DNA of 64,000 nt from an uncultured Eubacterium sp. GTDB lineage: Bacteria > Bacillota > Clostridia > Lachnospirales > Lachnospiraceae. The DNA lies in NCBI GenBank assembly GCA_934338065.1, contig CAKRGX010000003.1, positions 1 through 64,000 on the forward strand. Direction: 5' to 3'. Within the stretch, counting starts at the first letter, position 1. Each line of letters opens with the position of its first letter. Below, one piece after another: positions 34,591 through 43,613 of the stretch. Position numbers and translations under genes: made by a program. The notes beneath the pieces are model-generated. The model did no database searches. It had not been told where the DNA came from and was given only the letters and a program-made list of their open reading frames with translations.

Positions 34591-36196
34591 CTAGAACTGT
34601 AATAATTCATTCACCTTTATCAGTATATTCTTGTCCAAATCAGGCTGTATCGTACATGTTTCCCATTTAATCTTAGGTTTAAGTAAAGTACCCGGAGTAA
34701 GCGAAATATCCAGTAAACAAGGTTCCTCATCCTCTAACCACATTCTGTAGTGTTCTAGTTCATGATAATTTTCAAGTTTTGCAGACTTAATTCCATAAGC
34801 ATCCGCTATATCCACAAAATCCGGAACTGTGTAACCACTTTGAGGTGTAGTTATAAAATATCTATTTTCATATGAGCCATGTTGTATCTCACTAATTTTC
34901 CCAAGTTCTCTATTATTAATAACAAGGATTTTTATCGGCAAGTGCTCACGTTTTATAGTCTGTAATTCCTGAATATTCATTTGCAATCCCCCATCACCGG
35001 TGATACAGAAAGTCTGTGCATTATTCCTACTGACAGACGCCCCAATAGCATATGGCAAACCAATTCCCATAGCGCCATAACTTCCACCAATGATAATTCT
35101 ACCCTTTGTTCCTTTTAGTGTTAATGATTGAGCCGCCCAGCAAACAGTTTGTCCTATATCAACAGTAACAACCGGATTTTCCGGTAATATGTCACTAATC
35201 TTATGAATAACTTTATTCCCCTCTGTATCATCATAACCCTCAAGCATATTTTTTGCTCTCTGGCACTTATTCCACCACTCCGTATAGTCAGGAATATCTT
35301 CATTCAAAAGTATTTCCATAAAATACTTAGCATCAAAATTATATTTTTCTTCTCTTCTTTCTGCTTTTATCTGCCTGCCAAGCTCATACTGATCAACATC
35401 ACATCTTATAAGTTTTGCCTTTGGAGCAAACAAATCTGGTATATGTCCAATCTGGCGAAGCCCCAATCTAGCTCCAACTGATAGAACAAGATCACATTCA
35501 TTCAAAATCATATTTGCAATCCTATTTCCATAAGTACCAATAAAGCCAATTTTATATTTATCCTGTATCATATCCACAGTGTTCATCGTTGTCAAAACCG
35601 GAATATGTGTTTTTTCTATAAACTCATACACTAATTCAGATGCTCCGGCTGAACGAGCACCATTACCTACTATTAATACTGGTTTTTTGGATGTCATATG
35701 GAAAATCAATCACTACCCCTCCCTTTCTTCCAGTGGTTGCCAAATTATAAGCGCGTAAAACAATTTCCGGAAAAACATCTGCATTATTGGGTGAAACAGC
35801 ATATTTGGTTATATGTTTCACCATAGATATTATGTCCATCTCTTGAAAGCCAACCTGCCTAACACCCGAATAGCCACACTGCTCATTGGTTGGTACATTT
35901 CCACTAATGCCCATAAGCGGTACACCATCAAACCAAGCATCCGCTATTCCTCCTATTGCATTAACAGCCCCGGGGCCTGATGTTGTAAAATAAACACCCA
36001 TCATTCCACTTGTTCTTGCATAACCACAAGCAGCATACGCACATGCTTGCTCGTTGTAACAAACATGTGCTTTAATTTCTCTTCTTCTGGCATATAGAGC
36101 ATCCATAAAAGGAACTATATATCCACCCGAAAAGCCAAAAACATCTGTAATACCTTTTTTTATCAAAAAATCAACTAAATACTCAGAACAATTCAT
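34591..36196 (-). pseudogene. Thiamine-pyrophosphate enzyme (acetolactate-synthase-like), broken in two
   Basis: The gene encodes an acetolactate-synthase-like enzyme in two pieces. The first (35663-36196) carries the PYR domain (GFSGGYIVPFMDALY, the catalytic Glu in YNEQACAYAACGYAR, TTSGPGAVNAIGG) and ends at a TAA after VVIDFPYDIQK. The second (34591-35709) continues in the next frame with the central domain (KKPVLIVGNGARSAG) and the PP domain (GGSYGAMGIGLPYA, ITGDGGLQMN). The frames cross at a run of six A. Family enzymes have about 30-40 linker residues here, which are missing, so a deletion of non-triplet length fits better than a one-base error. The second piece could start at TTG 35709 (GGGAGGGG 6 bases upstream) or ATG 35697. 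Either the enzyme is lost or two chains reassemble. Confidence 0.8.
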
Positions 36197-36234
36197 TTTT
36201 CCATATCCATTCACTATCAAAAATTATATATATC

Positions 36235-37263
36235 TTAAATCTTTTTAGCCAACTTATACGCCTTATCTAATTGAGAAAAATCAGTCTTACAATAACCTTC
36301 CCCATATCGTGTTTTTTGTTGATCAGACAAAGAATCCATAATATCAAATATTTCATTTGAGGTACAGTTATATTTCTCTATTAAATGATTTACATTATCC
36401 ACATGAGAATGTTTTGTTCCACATATATACATTGGTAAATCATATCCCCAATGTAGTTCACTCAGCTCTGGATTAATGTATTTGTCAATGGTATCTAACA
36501 ATTTTTTAATATTGTACCTTTCCCCATAATGTTTATTAATATAGTCCGCTAACAGTTCTGTTTTTGCATTTCCCGCTCCACGTCCCATACCAAACAAAGA
36601 ACCATCAACAATTACATCTCGTGCTTTCTCATCTGCTAATTCAATCATTCTTTCAGCAAGTGCACACGATAGTCCCAAATTATTATGTGAATGTAAGCCT
36701 ATTTTAATTTCTTTATCAAGGAAATAATCACATTGCTTGAAAATATGTACAAGATCAATCATATCCATAGAACCAAAGGTATCTACGATAGAAAACGAAG
36801 CTGGTTTTGCTCTATTCACTTTTCGAATAAGATTTTCTCTTTCCTCATCCGTATAACCAATTGAATCCATCGGATTAAATTGTATTAAATATCCTTTTTT
36901 CTTAGCTTCCTGACAGAATTCTATAGATTGGTCTATTTCATGTTTTGCAAATGAAATCCGTAACCACCTAAAAGATTGTCCATCACAATCATCTAAATTT
37001 TCTATTGAATATCTACTATTATCACAAAAACCAAGAAATTGTGTACTATTATTTCCCATAGGAAGATATTTCCTTACATCTTTGGAATTAGAATATACTA
37101 AACTTTCTCCCGTGACATTTGTTTGTAAAAATCCTGTCTCCACAAAATCAATTCCCGCCTCAGTAAGTCCATTCATTATACCCTTAATATATTCTGGCTT
37201 AGGATTCTTGTTAAATAGATACCCACCATCTCTAATAGTACAATCTGTTATCTGTACGCTCAT
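36235..37263 (-). CDS. HMGL-type (DRE-TIM) aldolase/lyase
   Basis: This 342-residue TIM-barrel protein belongs to the HMG-CoA lyase/4-hydroxy-2-oxovalerate aldolase group: TDCTIRDGGY (the DRE-TIM metal motif, with Ile-Arg-Asp), FVETGF, GLHSHNNLG (metal-binding His pair) and GSLFGMGRGAGNAKTE. Enzymes of this group form or break a C-C bond next to a carboxylate. It lies between a NeuA-like transferase and a TPP enzyme, a gene set I have seen associated in glycan clusters but whose product I cannot name. Its start lies 32 bases inside the preceding gene. Role: probably carbon-chain building of a keto-acid unit (inference). Confidence 0.8.
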   Translation of the reverse strand: MSVQITDCTIRDGGYLFNKNPKPEYIKGIMNGLTEAGIDFVETGFLQTNVTGESLVYSNSKDVRKYLPMGNNSTQFLGFCDNSRYSIENLDDCDGQSFRWLRISFAKHEIDQSIEFCQEAKKKGYLIQFNPMDSIGYTDEERENLIRKVNRAKPASFSIVDTFGSMDMIDLVHIFKQCDYFLDKEIKIGLHSHNNLGLSCALAERMIELADEKARDVIVDGSLFGMGRGAGNAKTELLADYINKHYGERYNIKKLLDTIDKYINPELSELHWGYDLPMYICGTKHSHVDNVNHLIEKYNCTSNEIFDIMDSLSDQQKTRYGEGYCKTDFSQLDKAYKLAKKI

Positions 37264-37912
37264 TTTTTATCATCTCCTTATAAATGGCATTACAAATTTC
37301 AAAATCCTCTGGATAATCTATATCCATAGCTTCAATCTTACCAACTTCTTTTATATAAGGTCGTGATCCTAATCTTCTATTATGCATTAAAAAGGACTTT
37401 TTCGTAAACACGTAGGCTATTGATGTTTCGCCATAAATCAAAGGTAAATCTTGTGTTCGTGGAAAATGATTCGGGTCAAAATTAATTGGCTTTCCATCTT
37501 TCCACATAAAGGTTTTTATCGCCTCTGCACAAAAAGCCGAGTCATACTTTCCAGACAAAACTTTCTCAACACATTCTTCAATTGTTGCAACTTTTGCAAA
37601 TGGCGATGTTGTATGAGCATTTACATAAACATCTGCATCAACCATCTTCATAAATTCCTTAATAAAATCATTGGCATTTATGTCATCTCCATCCAAATAC
37701 TTTGGGCGCTTTATAAATTTTACTCCTGGTAAAATAAATTCCTTTACAGTCTCATCCGAACAATAAATATAAACTTCGTCAATATTTTTTGTTTTCAAAC
37801 AAGTCTTCTGAATAAAGTGCATTAGTGGTGTTCCATCGAAAAAAGGTTTCGTATTTTTACCAGGAATTCTTTTGCTATCTAATTTAATTGGGATTAGTGC
37901 AACTGTCTTCAT
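37232..37912 (-). CDS. NeuA-like CMP-sugar (acylneuraminate) cytidylyltransferase
   Basis: This 226-residue protein belongs to the CMP-NeuAc/CMP-Kdo synthetase family: VALIPIKLDSKRIPGKNTKPF (the CTP-binding loop in altered form), VYIYCSDETVK, DVYVNAHTTSPFAK and MDIDYPEDFEICNA at the end. Family enzymes join CTP to a 2-keto sugar acid. No sialic, pseudaminic, legionaminic or Kdo synthase (NeuB-like) is present in the window, so its substrate is probably made by the aldolase and TPP enzyme downstream or elsewhere in the genome. It is the first gene of the sigma-D glycan operon. The ATG at 37912 has GGAGAAG 5 bases upstream. Confidence 0.82.
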   Translation of the reverse strand: MKTVALIPIKLDSKRIPGKNTKPFFDGTPLMHFIQKTCLKTKNIDEVYIYCSDETVKEFILPGVKFIKRPKYLDGDDINANDFIKEFMKMVDADVYVNAHTTSPFAKVATIEECVEKVLSGKYDSAFCAEAIKTFMWKDGKPINFDPNHFPRTQDLPLIYGETSIAYVFTKKSFLMHNRRLGSRPYIKEVGKIEAMDIDYPEDFEICNAIYKEMIKNERTDNRLYY

Positions 37913-37934
37913 ATCTTCTCCTATAACTAACAAA

Positions 37935-37960
37935 AACTTCACATTTTACAATGTAAAGTT
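37935..37960 (-). terminator. Terminator-like hairpin in the leader of the glycan operon
   Basis: On the minus strand a 10-bp stem (AACTTTACAT with ATGTGAAGTT, one wobble) and a 6-base loop are followed by TTTTG, only about 20 bases before the first start codon. No promoter fits between it and the gene, so transcripts from 38042-38068 must pass it. A smaller GTGAA-AGGA-TTCAC hairpin lies just upstream (37985-37998). It may be an attenuator or the terminator of the decayed gene upstream. Confidence 0.6.
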
Positions 37961-38041
37961 TTGCACAGTTCCTTCTTATTCTTGTGAATCCTTTCACATC
38001 GTAAAATGCATTTCCTAAATACATGTTTAAAATCATATTAT

Positions 38042-38068
38042 ATATCGGCAGTTAAGCTAACTTTATTA
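38042..38068 (-). promoter_or_regulatory. Sigma-D (sigma-28, flagellar) promoter of the glycan operon
   Basis: On the minus strand GCCGATAT (38042-38049), a perfect sigma-D -10 element, is preceded after 15 bases by TAAT (38065-38068; consensus TAAA). A sigma-A reading (TATAAT two bases on) has no -35. The -10 region resembles those of both flagellin promoters in this window (CCGATATATA core). Confidence 0.75.
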
Positions 38069-38097
38069 AGTTTTCTTTTTCCCCTACTCCCCCCATT

Positions 38098-38868
38098 TCA
38101 TTCCCGAAACGGATGATCAATGTTCATCTCCATATACTTTTCAATAATTTCGTGAAATGTTGTCTGTAGCATCTTTTCGATATTTTCAAGAGCCTGCTGT
38201 AAATATAGCCAATCCTTTCCGAAAAATTTGCATTTACCATCTGGAATAAAACTTCTCTCAACCTTTCCCTAACTGTAACTGTATCATTCTCTCTACACAA
38301 TATATATTTTTCAAAATCTTTTCGTTTTCTGAAAAAATCTTTTCTCCTATTCGTTTTGTTTTTTCTATATTTTTACTTGCCCGGACTAAATCTCCCCTGC
38401 GAAAATGCAACCAGCTATCCATCAACATATATTGACAATACAACAGACTATCCGTTTCCTCTTCACAAAGGATATCTTTTCCTAATTGTTTCCAACGCTC
38501 ATCATATTGGTCCGTATTCTTTTTCATACTTTCTAAACAAATTTTTTCGTTGTACATTATTCTCAAGCGGCGCTTAACATTATACTCACCAATATTTTCC
38601 AGTTAATACTCATCCTGTAGTTGTTGAGATATGTTTTGAATCTCTGTACTCTTACCACATCCCTTGTGTCCCATAAAAAGCACTTTCATATAAGGATTTA
38701 TTTTTATATGAAAGTAATTAACAATCGATTTGCTTGCATTTTTTACGCTTCTCTCCGGACTTGTATCAACATAAAAGTCTTGATAATTTTCTCCATCCAA
38801 TGGAAATGGGGTAAAAACTCTTATCATTTCTTCATAACTATCTGCTCTTGTCTCTGGCAACCACCTTT
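38098..38868 (-). pseudogene. Decayed P-loop ATPase gene
   Basis: Remnants lie in order. An N-terminal piece (about 38603-38868) reads PETRADSYEEMIRVFTPFP, then a Walker A motif GHKGCGKSTE, and stops soon after at LQDEY. A second piece in the same frame (38258-38602) is helical (QYMLMDSWLHFRRGDLVRA). Then, after a frame change near 38265-38275 in GGGAAAGG, there is a tail ending NIDHPFRE at 38098. The Walker B half is absent, so a large internal deletion, an in-frame stop and a frameshift have all accumulated. A good promoter still stands before it. It looks like an ATPase of unknown role, and marks the right edge of the AT-rich glycan cluster. Confidence 0.7.
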
Positions 38869-38900
38869 CAGACTACCATGATGTTCTTTCCATTACAAAT

Positions 38901-38929
38901 ATTATATCCCAGCTTGATTCTTTTGACAA
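38901..38929 (-). promoter_or_regulatory. Sigma-A promoter before the decayed ATPase gene
   Basis: On the minus strand TTGTCA (38924-38929) and TATAAT (38901-38906) are separated by 17 bases, just past the end of the first licD-like gene. It might still feed low-level transcription towards the glycan operon. Confidence 0.7.
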
Positions 38930-38946
38930 TATCTCGAATGCGATTT

Positions 38947-41268
38947 TCACATCACATCCATATTCTGAATCATCACTGCCTTCCCCATTGCCCGGCAGGC
39001 ATTTCCAACCGGACTGCCATCACCATAATACGCATCGCACAGTTGGATTGCTTTTTGCACATCTTGTCCTCGATCCAGTATTCCCCACCTCTCTTGTTGA
39101 AATGTATCTTTCAACTCACAATAGGCTTTCCCCACATCTCTTTTCGACTTTTGTAGAATCGTCTCAGACCAGGCATCCGGACGCCACAGAACGACAACAT
39201 CTTCCCGGTATTTTTGAAACGTTTCGAAGACCGATTTCATCTTGTCCACCACCTTCATACCGTACCGGTAAAGTACCCCCGCACTTGTACCATATAGAAT
39301 CACTTTCTTCCTGCTGCCATCCTTTCTCCTCAGATAAGGCTGCCATTCATCCGGCAATTCTGATTCTGCCATAACTGGTGTTTCTTCTTTATAGATATCT
39401 TCATCCCACACAATCTTGCTTTCCCATATCGTTTTGGTATCTTCTCCTGCAAATTCAGTCAGCAGCTCAATATAGCAGTCCCGCATCTGCTCCGACTGGA
39501 CGATGATCTGATCAGCATAGACAACGCCCGGCATATCGACATAAGATTTCACTGTCTTCCTCAGCCGTTCTTCCTCCGGTCCCACTTCATCCATCTGATG
39601 AGCCGGGATATAGAGCAGTTTTTCTGTATATTTTTTTAGATTTTTGGCATAGAAAAACGGATGAAGCGATAACGTATAATTGTATTCATCATATGGAGAC
39701 TGAATGATGATACAATCCGGGTGATGTACTTCAAAGTTATAGTCCTCATATGAGGTAATGACTACCTCCTCCGGATACCCGTTTTTCTCACAGTGAGGTT
39801 CTTCTGATTTTATCTTACCATATTCGTCTTTATAATAATACGGTGCCGGAATCACATACACATCGGTATCCGGATCGTCCATTGCCTTCTGCCATGTCTG
39901 GTGCATAGTACGCCAAAAACATGCTTTATATGGGACAAAGACTACTTCATTTTTCCCATTAATTCCTCGTTCCACACTTGTAGAAATTCTAACTTCCGCA
40001 TCCTGCAGTTCCCGTGAAATGTGTTTTAATACCGTTTCAACATTTTGTTCATCTGCCGACATCAGGCTTTGATTGATCTGGAATAACACCTCACAATACT
40101 GCTCCAGTTGTTTGACAATATCATGTTTCTCTCCCAGGTTCTCTTCAACCATCGTTCCCAACTGTACAGCAACTTCCTGACACTCGCCCAGCATCGTGAG
40201 CGCATCCTCCCAGGCACCATCGTATAATAACTTTTGGATTTCTGCATGTGCCTCTGGAAAAAGTGGCAGAAGTTCTTCAACACGGCTTCTCAAAGTTTCT
40301 TTCGGCTGCCGGGATGCTTCTACTTCATCATATTCTTTTTGAGAAAATGAAAATTCAAAAAAGTCCGCTGCCTGATTCTCCCTGAGAAAACGCTCCTGCT
40401 TTGAATACACCGGATACACATGAGAACCACCTGAGCGGATCGGCGTCATCCAGCCCGATCCATACTTTTTAGAAAGTAATTCATCATATGCACACGGTAC
40501 TACGATATCAATCGTATCATAAGGCACAACAACACCCTCTGAGAAAAGTCTGGCCGCCATATGATAGTTGGGATCTTCCAGCCACACGGGTATATTAGAA
40601 ACCTCTGTTGCATTGCTCCTGTTATATTTCATACACACCCGCTCAATCAGGTCATACAATTGAGGCCGTATTGGCTTATTGCGATTAAACTTCATATGAT
40701 GTTCTTCTTCCGTCTTTTTCAGATAGAATTCCAGTTCTTCAGCGGACACTATAGTCTGTTTTAACCGATCCAATAGCGCATATAATACACGCAGACGATG
40801 CCGGTGCTCCGCCGCCTCTGTCTCGTCCGTTGGAACGTAGTCCAGGCAAAAAACATCCACGCTTTCCACATAGGGACAGCCATGATATTTCTCAAGATAC
40901 TTATCCTGAACTACATGATAACGGGAATTGATCAGCAGACTGACCGTGTTTTCAAACCCTTCTGCCACCTGATTATCCATAAACCAACACTCTTCCGGCA
41001 AATCTATCTTTGCCGCTTTACGGAATTTATTATAGTCTTCCCGAAGCATACAAACATCAATATCATCATCCCACGGTATTCTTCCACCGTGACGGATTGC
41101 TCCAAGTAAGGTCCCCCATTCCGCAAAATAACGGATATCATGTTTCTTACAAATATCTTGAATAATCCGCAGCACCTCGGCCTGTGCTGCCCAGGCACGC
41201 TTCATCATATCCGGAATGTAGAATCCCTCTCTAACTTCATCTTCAAAATAAGAATCTGGAAATTTCAT
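38947..41268 (-). CDS. LicD-family phosphotransferase fusion protein, copy 1
   Basis: This is a 773-residue protein. Residues about 20-280 are a LicD domain (KHDIRYFAEWGTLLGAIRHGG, then IPWDDDIDVC). LicD-type enzymes transfer phosphocholine, or, in fukutin and FKRP, ribitol phosphate. A helical middle (about 330-420) precedes a C-terminal half with VVFVPYKACFWRTMHQTW, DVYVIPAPYYYKDEYG, KKVILYGTSAG and LCDAYYGDGSPVGNACRAMG. That half is reminiscent in layout of CDP-glycerol glycerophosphotransferases (GT-B), a weak call. It is one of three tandem paralogues downstream of flagellin. CDP-ribitol from the tarIJ-like genes is the most attractive donor. GGAGG lies 5 bases before ATG. Confidence 0.78.
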   Translation of the reverse strand: MKFPDSYFEDEVREGFYIPDMMKRAWAAQAEVLRIIQDICKKHDIRYFAEWGTLLGAIRHGGRIPWDDDIDVCMLREDYNKFRKAAKIDLPEECWFMDNQVAEGFENTVSLLINSRYHVVQDKYLEKYHGCPYVESVDVFCLDYVPTDETEAAEHRHRLRVLYALLDRLKQTIVSAEELEFYLKKTEEEHHMKFNRNKPIRPQLYDLIERVCMKYNRSNATEVSNIPVWLEDPNYHMAARLFSEGVVVPYDTIDIVVPCAYDELLSKKYGSGWMTPIRSGGSHVYPVYSKQERFLRENQAADFFEFSFSQKEYDEVEASRQPKETLRSRVEELLPLFPEAHAEIQKLLYDGAWEDALTMLGECQEVAVQLGTMVEENLGEKHDIVKQLEQYCEVLFQINQSLMSADEQNVETVLKHISRELQDAEVRISTSVERGINGKNEVVFVPYKACFWRTMHQTWQKAMDDPDTDVYVIPAPYYYKDEYGKIKSEEPHCEKNGYPEEVVITSYEDYNFEVHHPDCIIIQSPYDEYNYTLSLHPFFYAKNLKKYTEKLLYIPAHQMDEVGPEEERLRKTVKSYVDMPGVVYADQIIVQSEQMRDCYIELLTEFAGEDTKTIWESKIVWDEDIYKEETPVMAESELPDEWQPYLRRKDGSRKKVILYGTSAGVLYRYGMKVVDKMKSVFETFQKYREDVVVLWRPDAWSETILQKSKRDVGKAYCELKDTFQQERWGILDRGQDVQKAIQLCDAYYGDGSPVGNACRAMGKAVMIQNMDVM

Positions 41269-41317
41269 ATTTGCCTCCGTTATCTGTCACCTTGCCTTGT
41301 GTCTTCTGATCTGCCTG

Positions 41318-43597
41318 TCAATATACCACATCAACATTTTGTATCATTACCGGCTTTCCATCCACCCGGCAGCCATTCATAGTCCTTCCTCCATCGCCAT
41401 AACAGGCATCGCACAAATTCCTTGCGCTCGCATCGTCCGGCTGATCATCAAAGATTCCCCAGTCTTCCTGCCGGTACTGCTGGACCAGTTCACTATATAA
41501 CCTCCATAGCTTCGGATTTTTCTTTCTCAAAAGCCCCCGTACTGCCTGGTCACTCCGCCAGATCAAGGTAATCTCCTCACGGTTATCATAAAAGGTCTGC
41601 AGGACATATTTCATTTTTTCTATCATCTTTTCTCCATCAGCCAGAAGCGCACTTGCACTTGTAGTATATAAGATCACCTTTTTTCTCTGACCATTCTTCT
41701 TTCTTATATATTGTTCCCATTGAGCCGGAATGTCAACCGCTAAGTTCTTTGACCGGCCGTTTTCCGGCGATACATCCACAACGATCCTTTCCTGCCATAT
41801 CTGCTCTGTATCTTCTCCTGCAAAATCGGTAAGCAATTCAAGATAGATTTCTTTCATATTTTCAGACGATACCAATACCTTATCCGACAGAATGACTCCC
41901 GGCATATTGCAATAATATTTCAGCATCTTTTTTGCCCTCTCATCTCCGGCCGTAATCTCTCCAACCGCAAGTCCGGGTACATAGATAAGCTGTTCTGTAT
42001 ACTGCCACAGATTTGCGGCATAGAAAAACGGATGGATTGTCATAGCAAAATTGTATTCATCATAGGGGCATTGAATAAATATCTGATCCGGATGATGAAT
42101 TTCAAAATTATACTCCTCATATGAGGTCAGCGTAACTTCCTCCGGATACCCTGTCAGGTCATACTGCTGCTCTTTATCGGCATTTCCAAATACGTCTTTA
42201 TAATAATACGGTGCCGGAATCACATACACATCGGTATCTTCATCTGCCATTGCCGCAAGCCAGAGATGGTGCATCCGCTCCCACTGCTTTGCCTGATAGG
42301 GAATAAACACAACTTCTTTTTTCTCTTTCATCTCACTCTCGACTATCCGAATCAGGGAATCTACACATTGATCCAGCAAAGATATTTCCGGATAATTCCC
42401 TTTCCGGACACACTCATGAATACCAAATACCTGCTCACAATACTGTTCCAGAATAGAGACAGCAGTCGTCCCCTCTCCTGCCTCTTCCTCAATCATCGTT
42501 CCCAATTGCACCGCCACATTCTGGCATTCACCTAGTAGCTCTGTCATACTCTGACTCTCACATTCACCTGCCATACGCAGCAACTCCTGATGTGCCTCAC
42601 GAAACAAGGGAATAAATTGCCGGATTTTCCCTTTTAATGTATCCTTTGTCAATCGTTCTCTTTTTTCTGACATGGTACCATCATAGGAGTATTCCAAAAG
42701 TTCAATTCCAGACTCCCTCGCTATATTGATCTGACTTTGATACCCCGGATAATCGTGTGAATCCCATATGCGCACAGGGTTCATATATCCCGCAAACTTG
42801 TGGTTTAAAAGAGCCTCATATTCTGTCGATACAGATATTTTCGTGTTTTCAAAAGGAAGCTGCATCACATCCTGATAGTATTCTTTTGGAAAATGATAGG
42901 CTTCATTTTCCAGCCAAATAGAAATTGCCGTCACTTCTGACGATGTGCGTTCATCAAAATAACGAAACAGCCCTTCTACCGTCCGGATCAACTGGGGTCC
43001 GATCGGTTTGGTCCGGTCAATAGAAACCTGACACGATCTCTCGATATCGCACAAATACTTCTGAAGCTCACCCTCTGGCAGGGAACCGTTCATTAGTCTG
43101 GTATTCACCTGAGCGATGGAATATGACAATTCATGTAATTGTGTCCTTATTTTCTCATCTTTGGGCAGATAATCCAATACAAAAATATCAATCCCCATGC
43201 TATAGGGAAACCCATGAAAATACATCATCTGCTCCGCCGATATAATAGGGAATCTGGAATTTTGCACTCTTGTCACCATGTTCATTGATTCTGAGTTCTG
43301 AGAACTTAAAACACAAAAATCCTCAGGCAGCTCTTGCTCTGCTGCCTGAAGAAATTTTTCATAATCGTTTCGTTTCATACAGATATCAATATCATCATCC
43401 CACGGAATGATTCCTCCATGACGCACTGCTCCAAGCATGGTCCCCCACTCTGCAAAATAGGTAATGTCATGCTTCTCACAAATCCTCTTCACTACTTCAA
43501 GCACTTCCAATTGTGCTGACCAGTTCTTTTTCATTATACTTGGAATATAAAAACCCTCTCTTACCTCATCCTCAAAATACGAATTTGGAAATTCCAT
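41318..43597 (-). CDS. LicD-family phosphotransferase fusion protein, copy 2
   Basis: At 759 residues it has the same layout as its neighbours: N-terminal SYFEDEVREGFYIPSIMKK, LicD core (KHDITYFAEWGTMLGAVRHGG, IPWDDDIDIC), a helical middle with GECQNVAVQLGTMIEEE, and a C-terminal half with VYVIPAPYYYKDVFG, DQIFIQCPYDEYNFAM and LCDACYGDGGRTMNGCR. The acidic LicD residues expected to bind metal are intact. The start at 43597 has GGGGGAG at correct distance and matches the N termini of the paralogues; the in-frame ATG at 43612 does not. Divergence among copies suggests different acceptors or sites rather than recent duplication. Confidence 0.78.
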   Translation of the reverse strand: MEFPNSYFEDEVREGFYIPSIMKKNWSAQLEVLEVVKRICEKHDITYFAEWGTMLGAVRHGGIIPWDDDIDICMKRNDYEKFLQAAEQELPEDFCVLSSQNSESMNMVTRVQNSRFPIISAEQMMYFHGFPYSMGIDIFVLDYLPKDEKIRTQLHELSYSIAQVNTRLMNGSLPEGELQKYLCDIERSCQVSIDRTKPIGPQLIRTVEGLFRYFDERTSSEVTAISIWLENEAYHFPKEYYQDVMQLPFENTKISVSTEYEALLNHKFAGYMNPVRIWDSHDYPGYQSQINIARESGIELLEYSYDGTMSEKRERLTKDTLKGKIRQFIPLFREAHQELLRMAGECESQSMTELLGECQNVAVQLGTMIEEEAGEGTTAVSILEQYCEQVFGIHECVRKGNYPEISLLDQCVDSLIRIVESEMKEKKEVVFIPYQAKQWERMHHLWLAAMADEDTDVYVIPAPYYYKDVFGNADKEQQYDLTGYPEEVTLTSYEEYNFEIHHPDQIFIQCPYDEYNFAMTIHPFFYAANLWQYTEQLIYVPGLAVGEITAGDERAKKMLKYYCNMPGVILSDKVLVSSENMKEIYLELLTDFAGEDTEQIWQERIVVDVSPENGRSKNLAVDIPAQWEQYIRKKNGQRKKVILYTTSASALLADGEKMIEKMKYVLQTFYDNREEITLIWRSDQAVRGLLRKKNPKLWRLYSELVQQYRQEDWGIFDDQPDDASARNLCDACYGDGGRTMNGCRVDGKPVMIQNVDVVY

Positions 43598-43613
43598 CAG
43601 AGTCTCCCCCATC

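Noticed and set aside
35663..35709. Programmed +1 frameshifting in the TPP enzyme gene at the A6 run.
   Set aside because: The linker between domains is also missing, which points to deletion; no stimulatory structure or family precedent is recognised. Kept only as a split or broken gene.
20799..37912. Capsule or exopolysaccharide locus.
   Set aside because: No priming transferase, Wzx, Wzy, Wza/Wzc or ABC exporter is present, and the promoter is flagellar. The genes could still serve a polymer exported by a system elsewhere, so this is rejected only as the leading reading.
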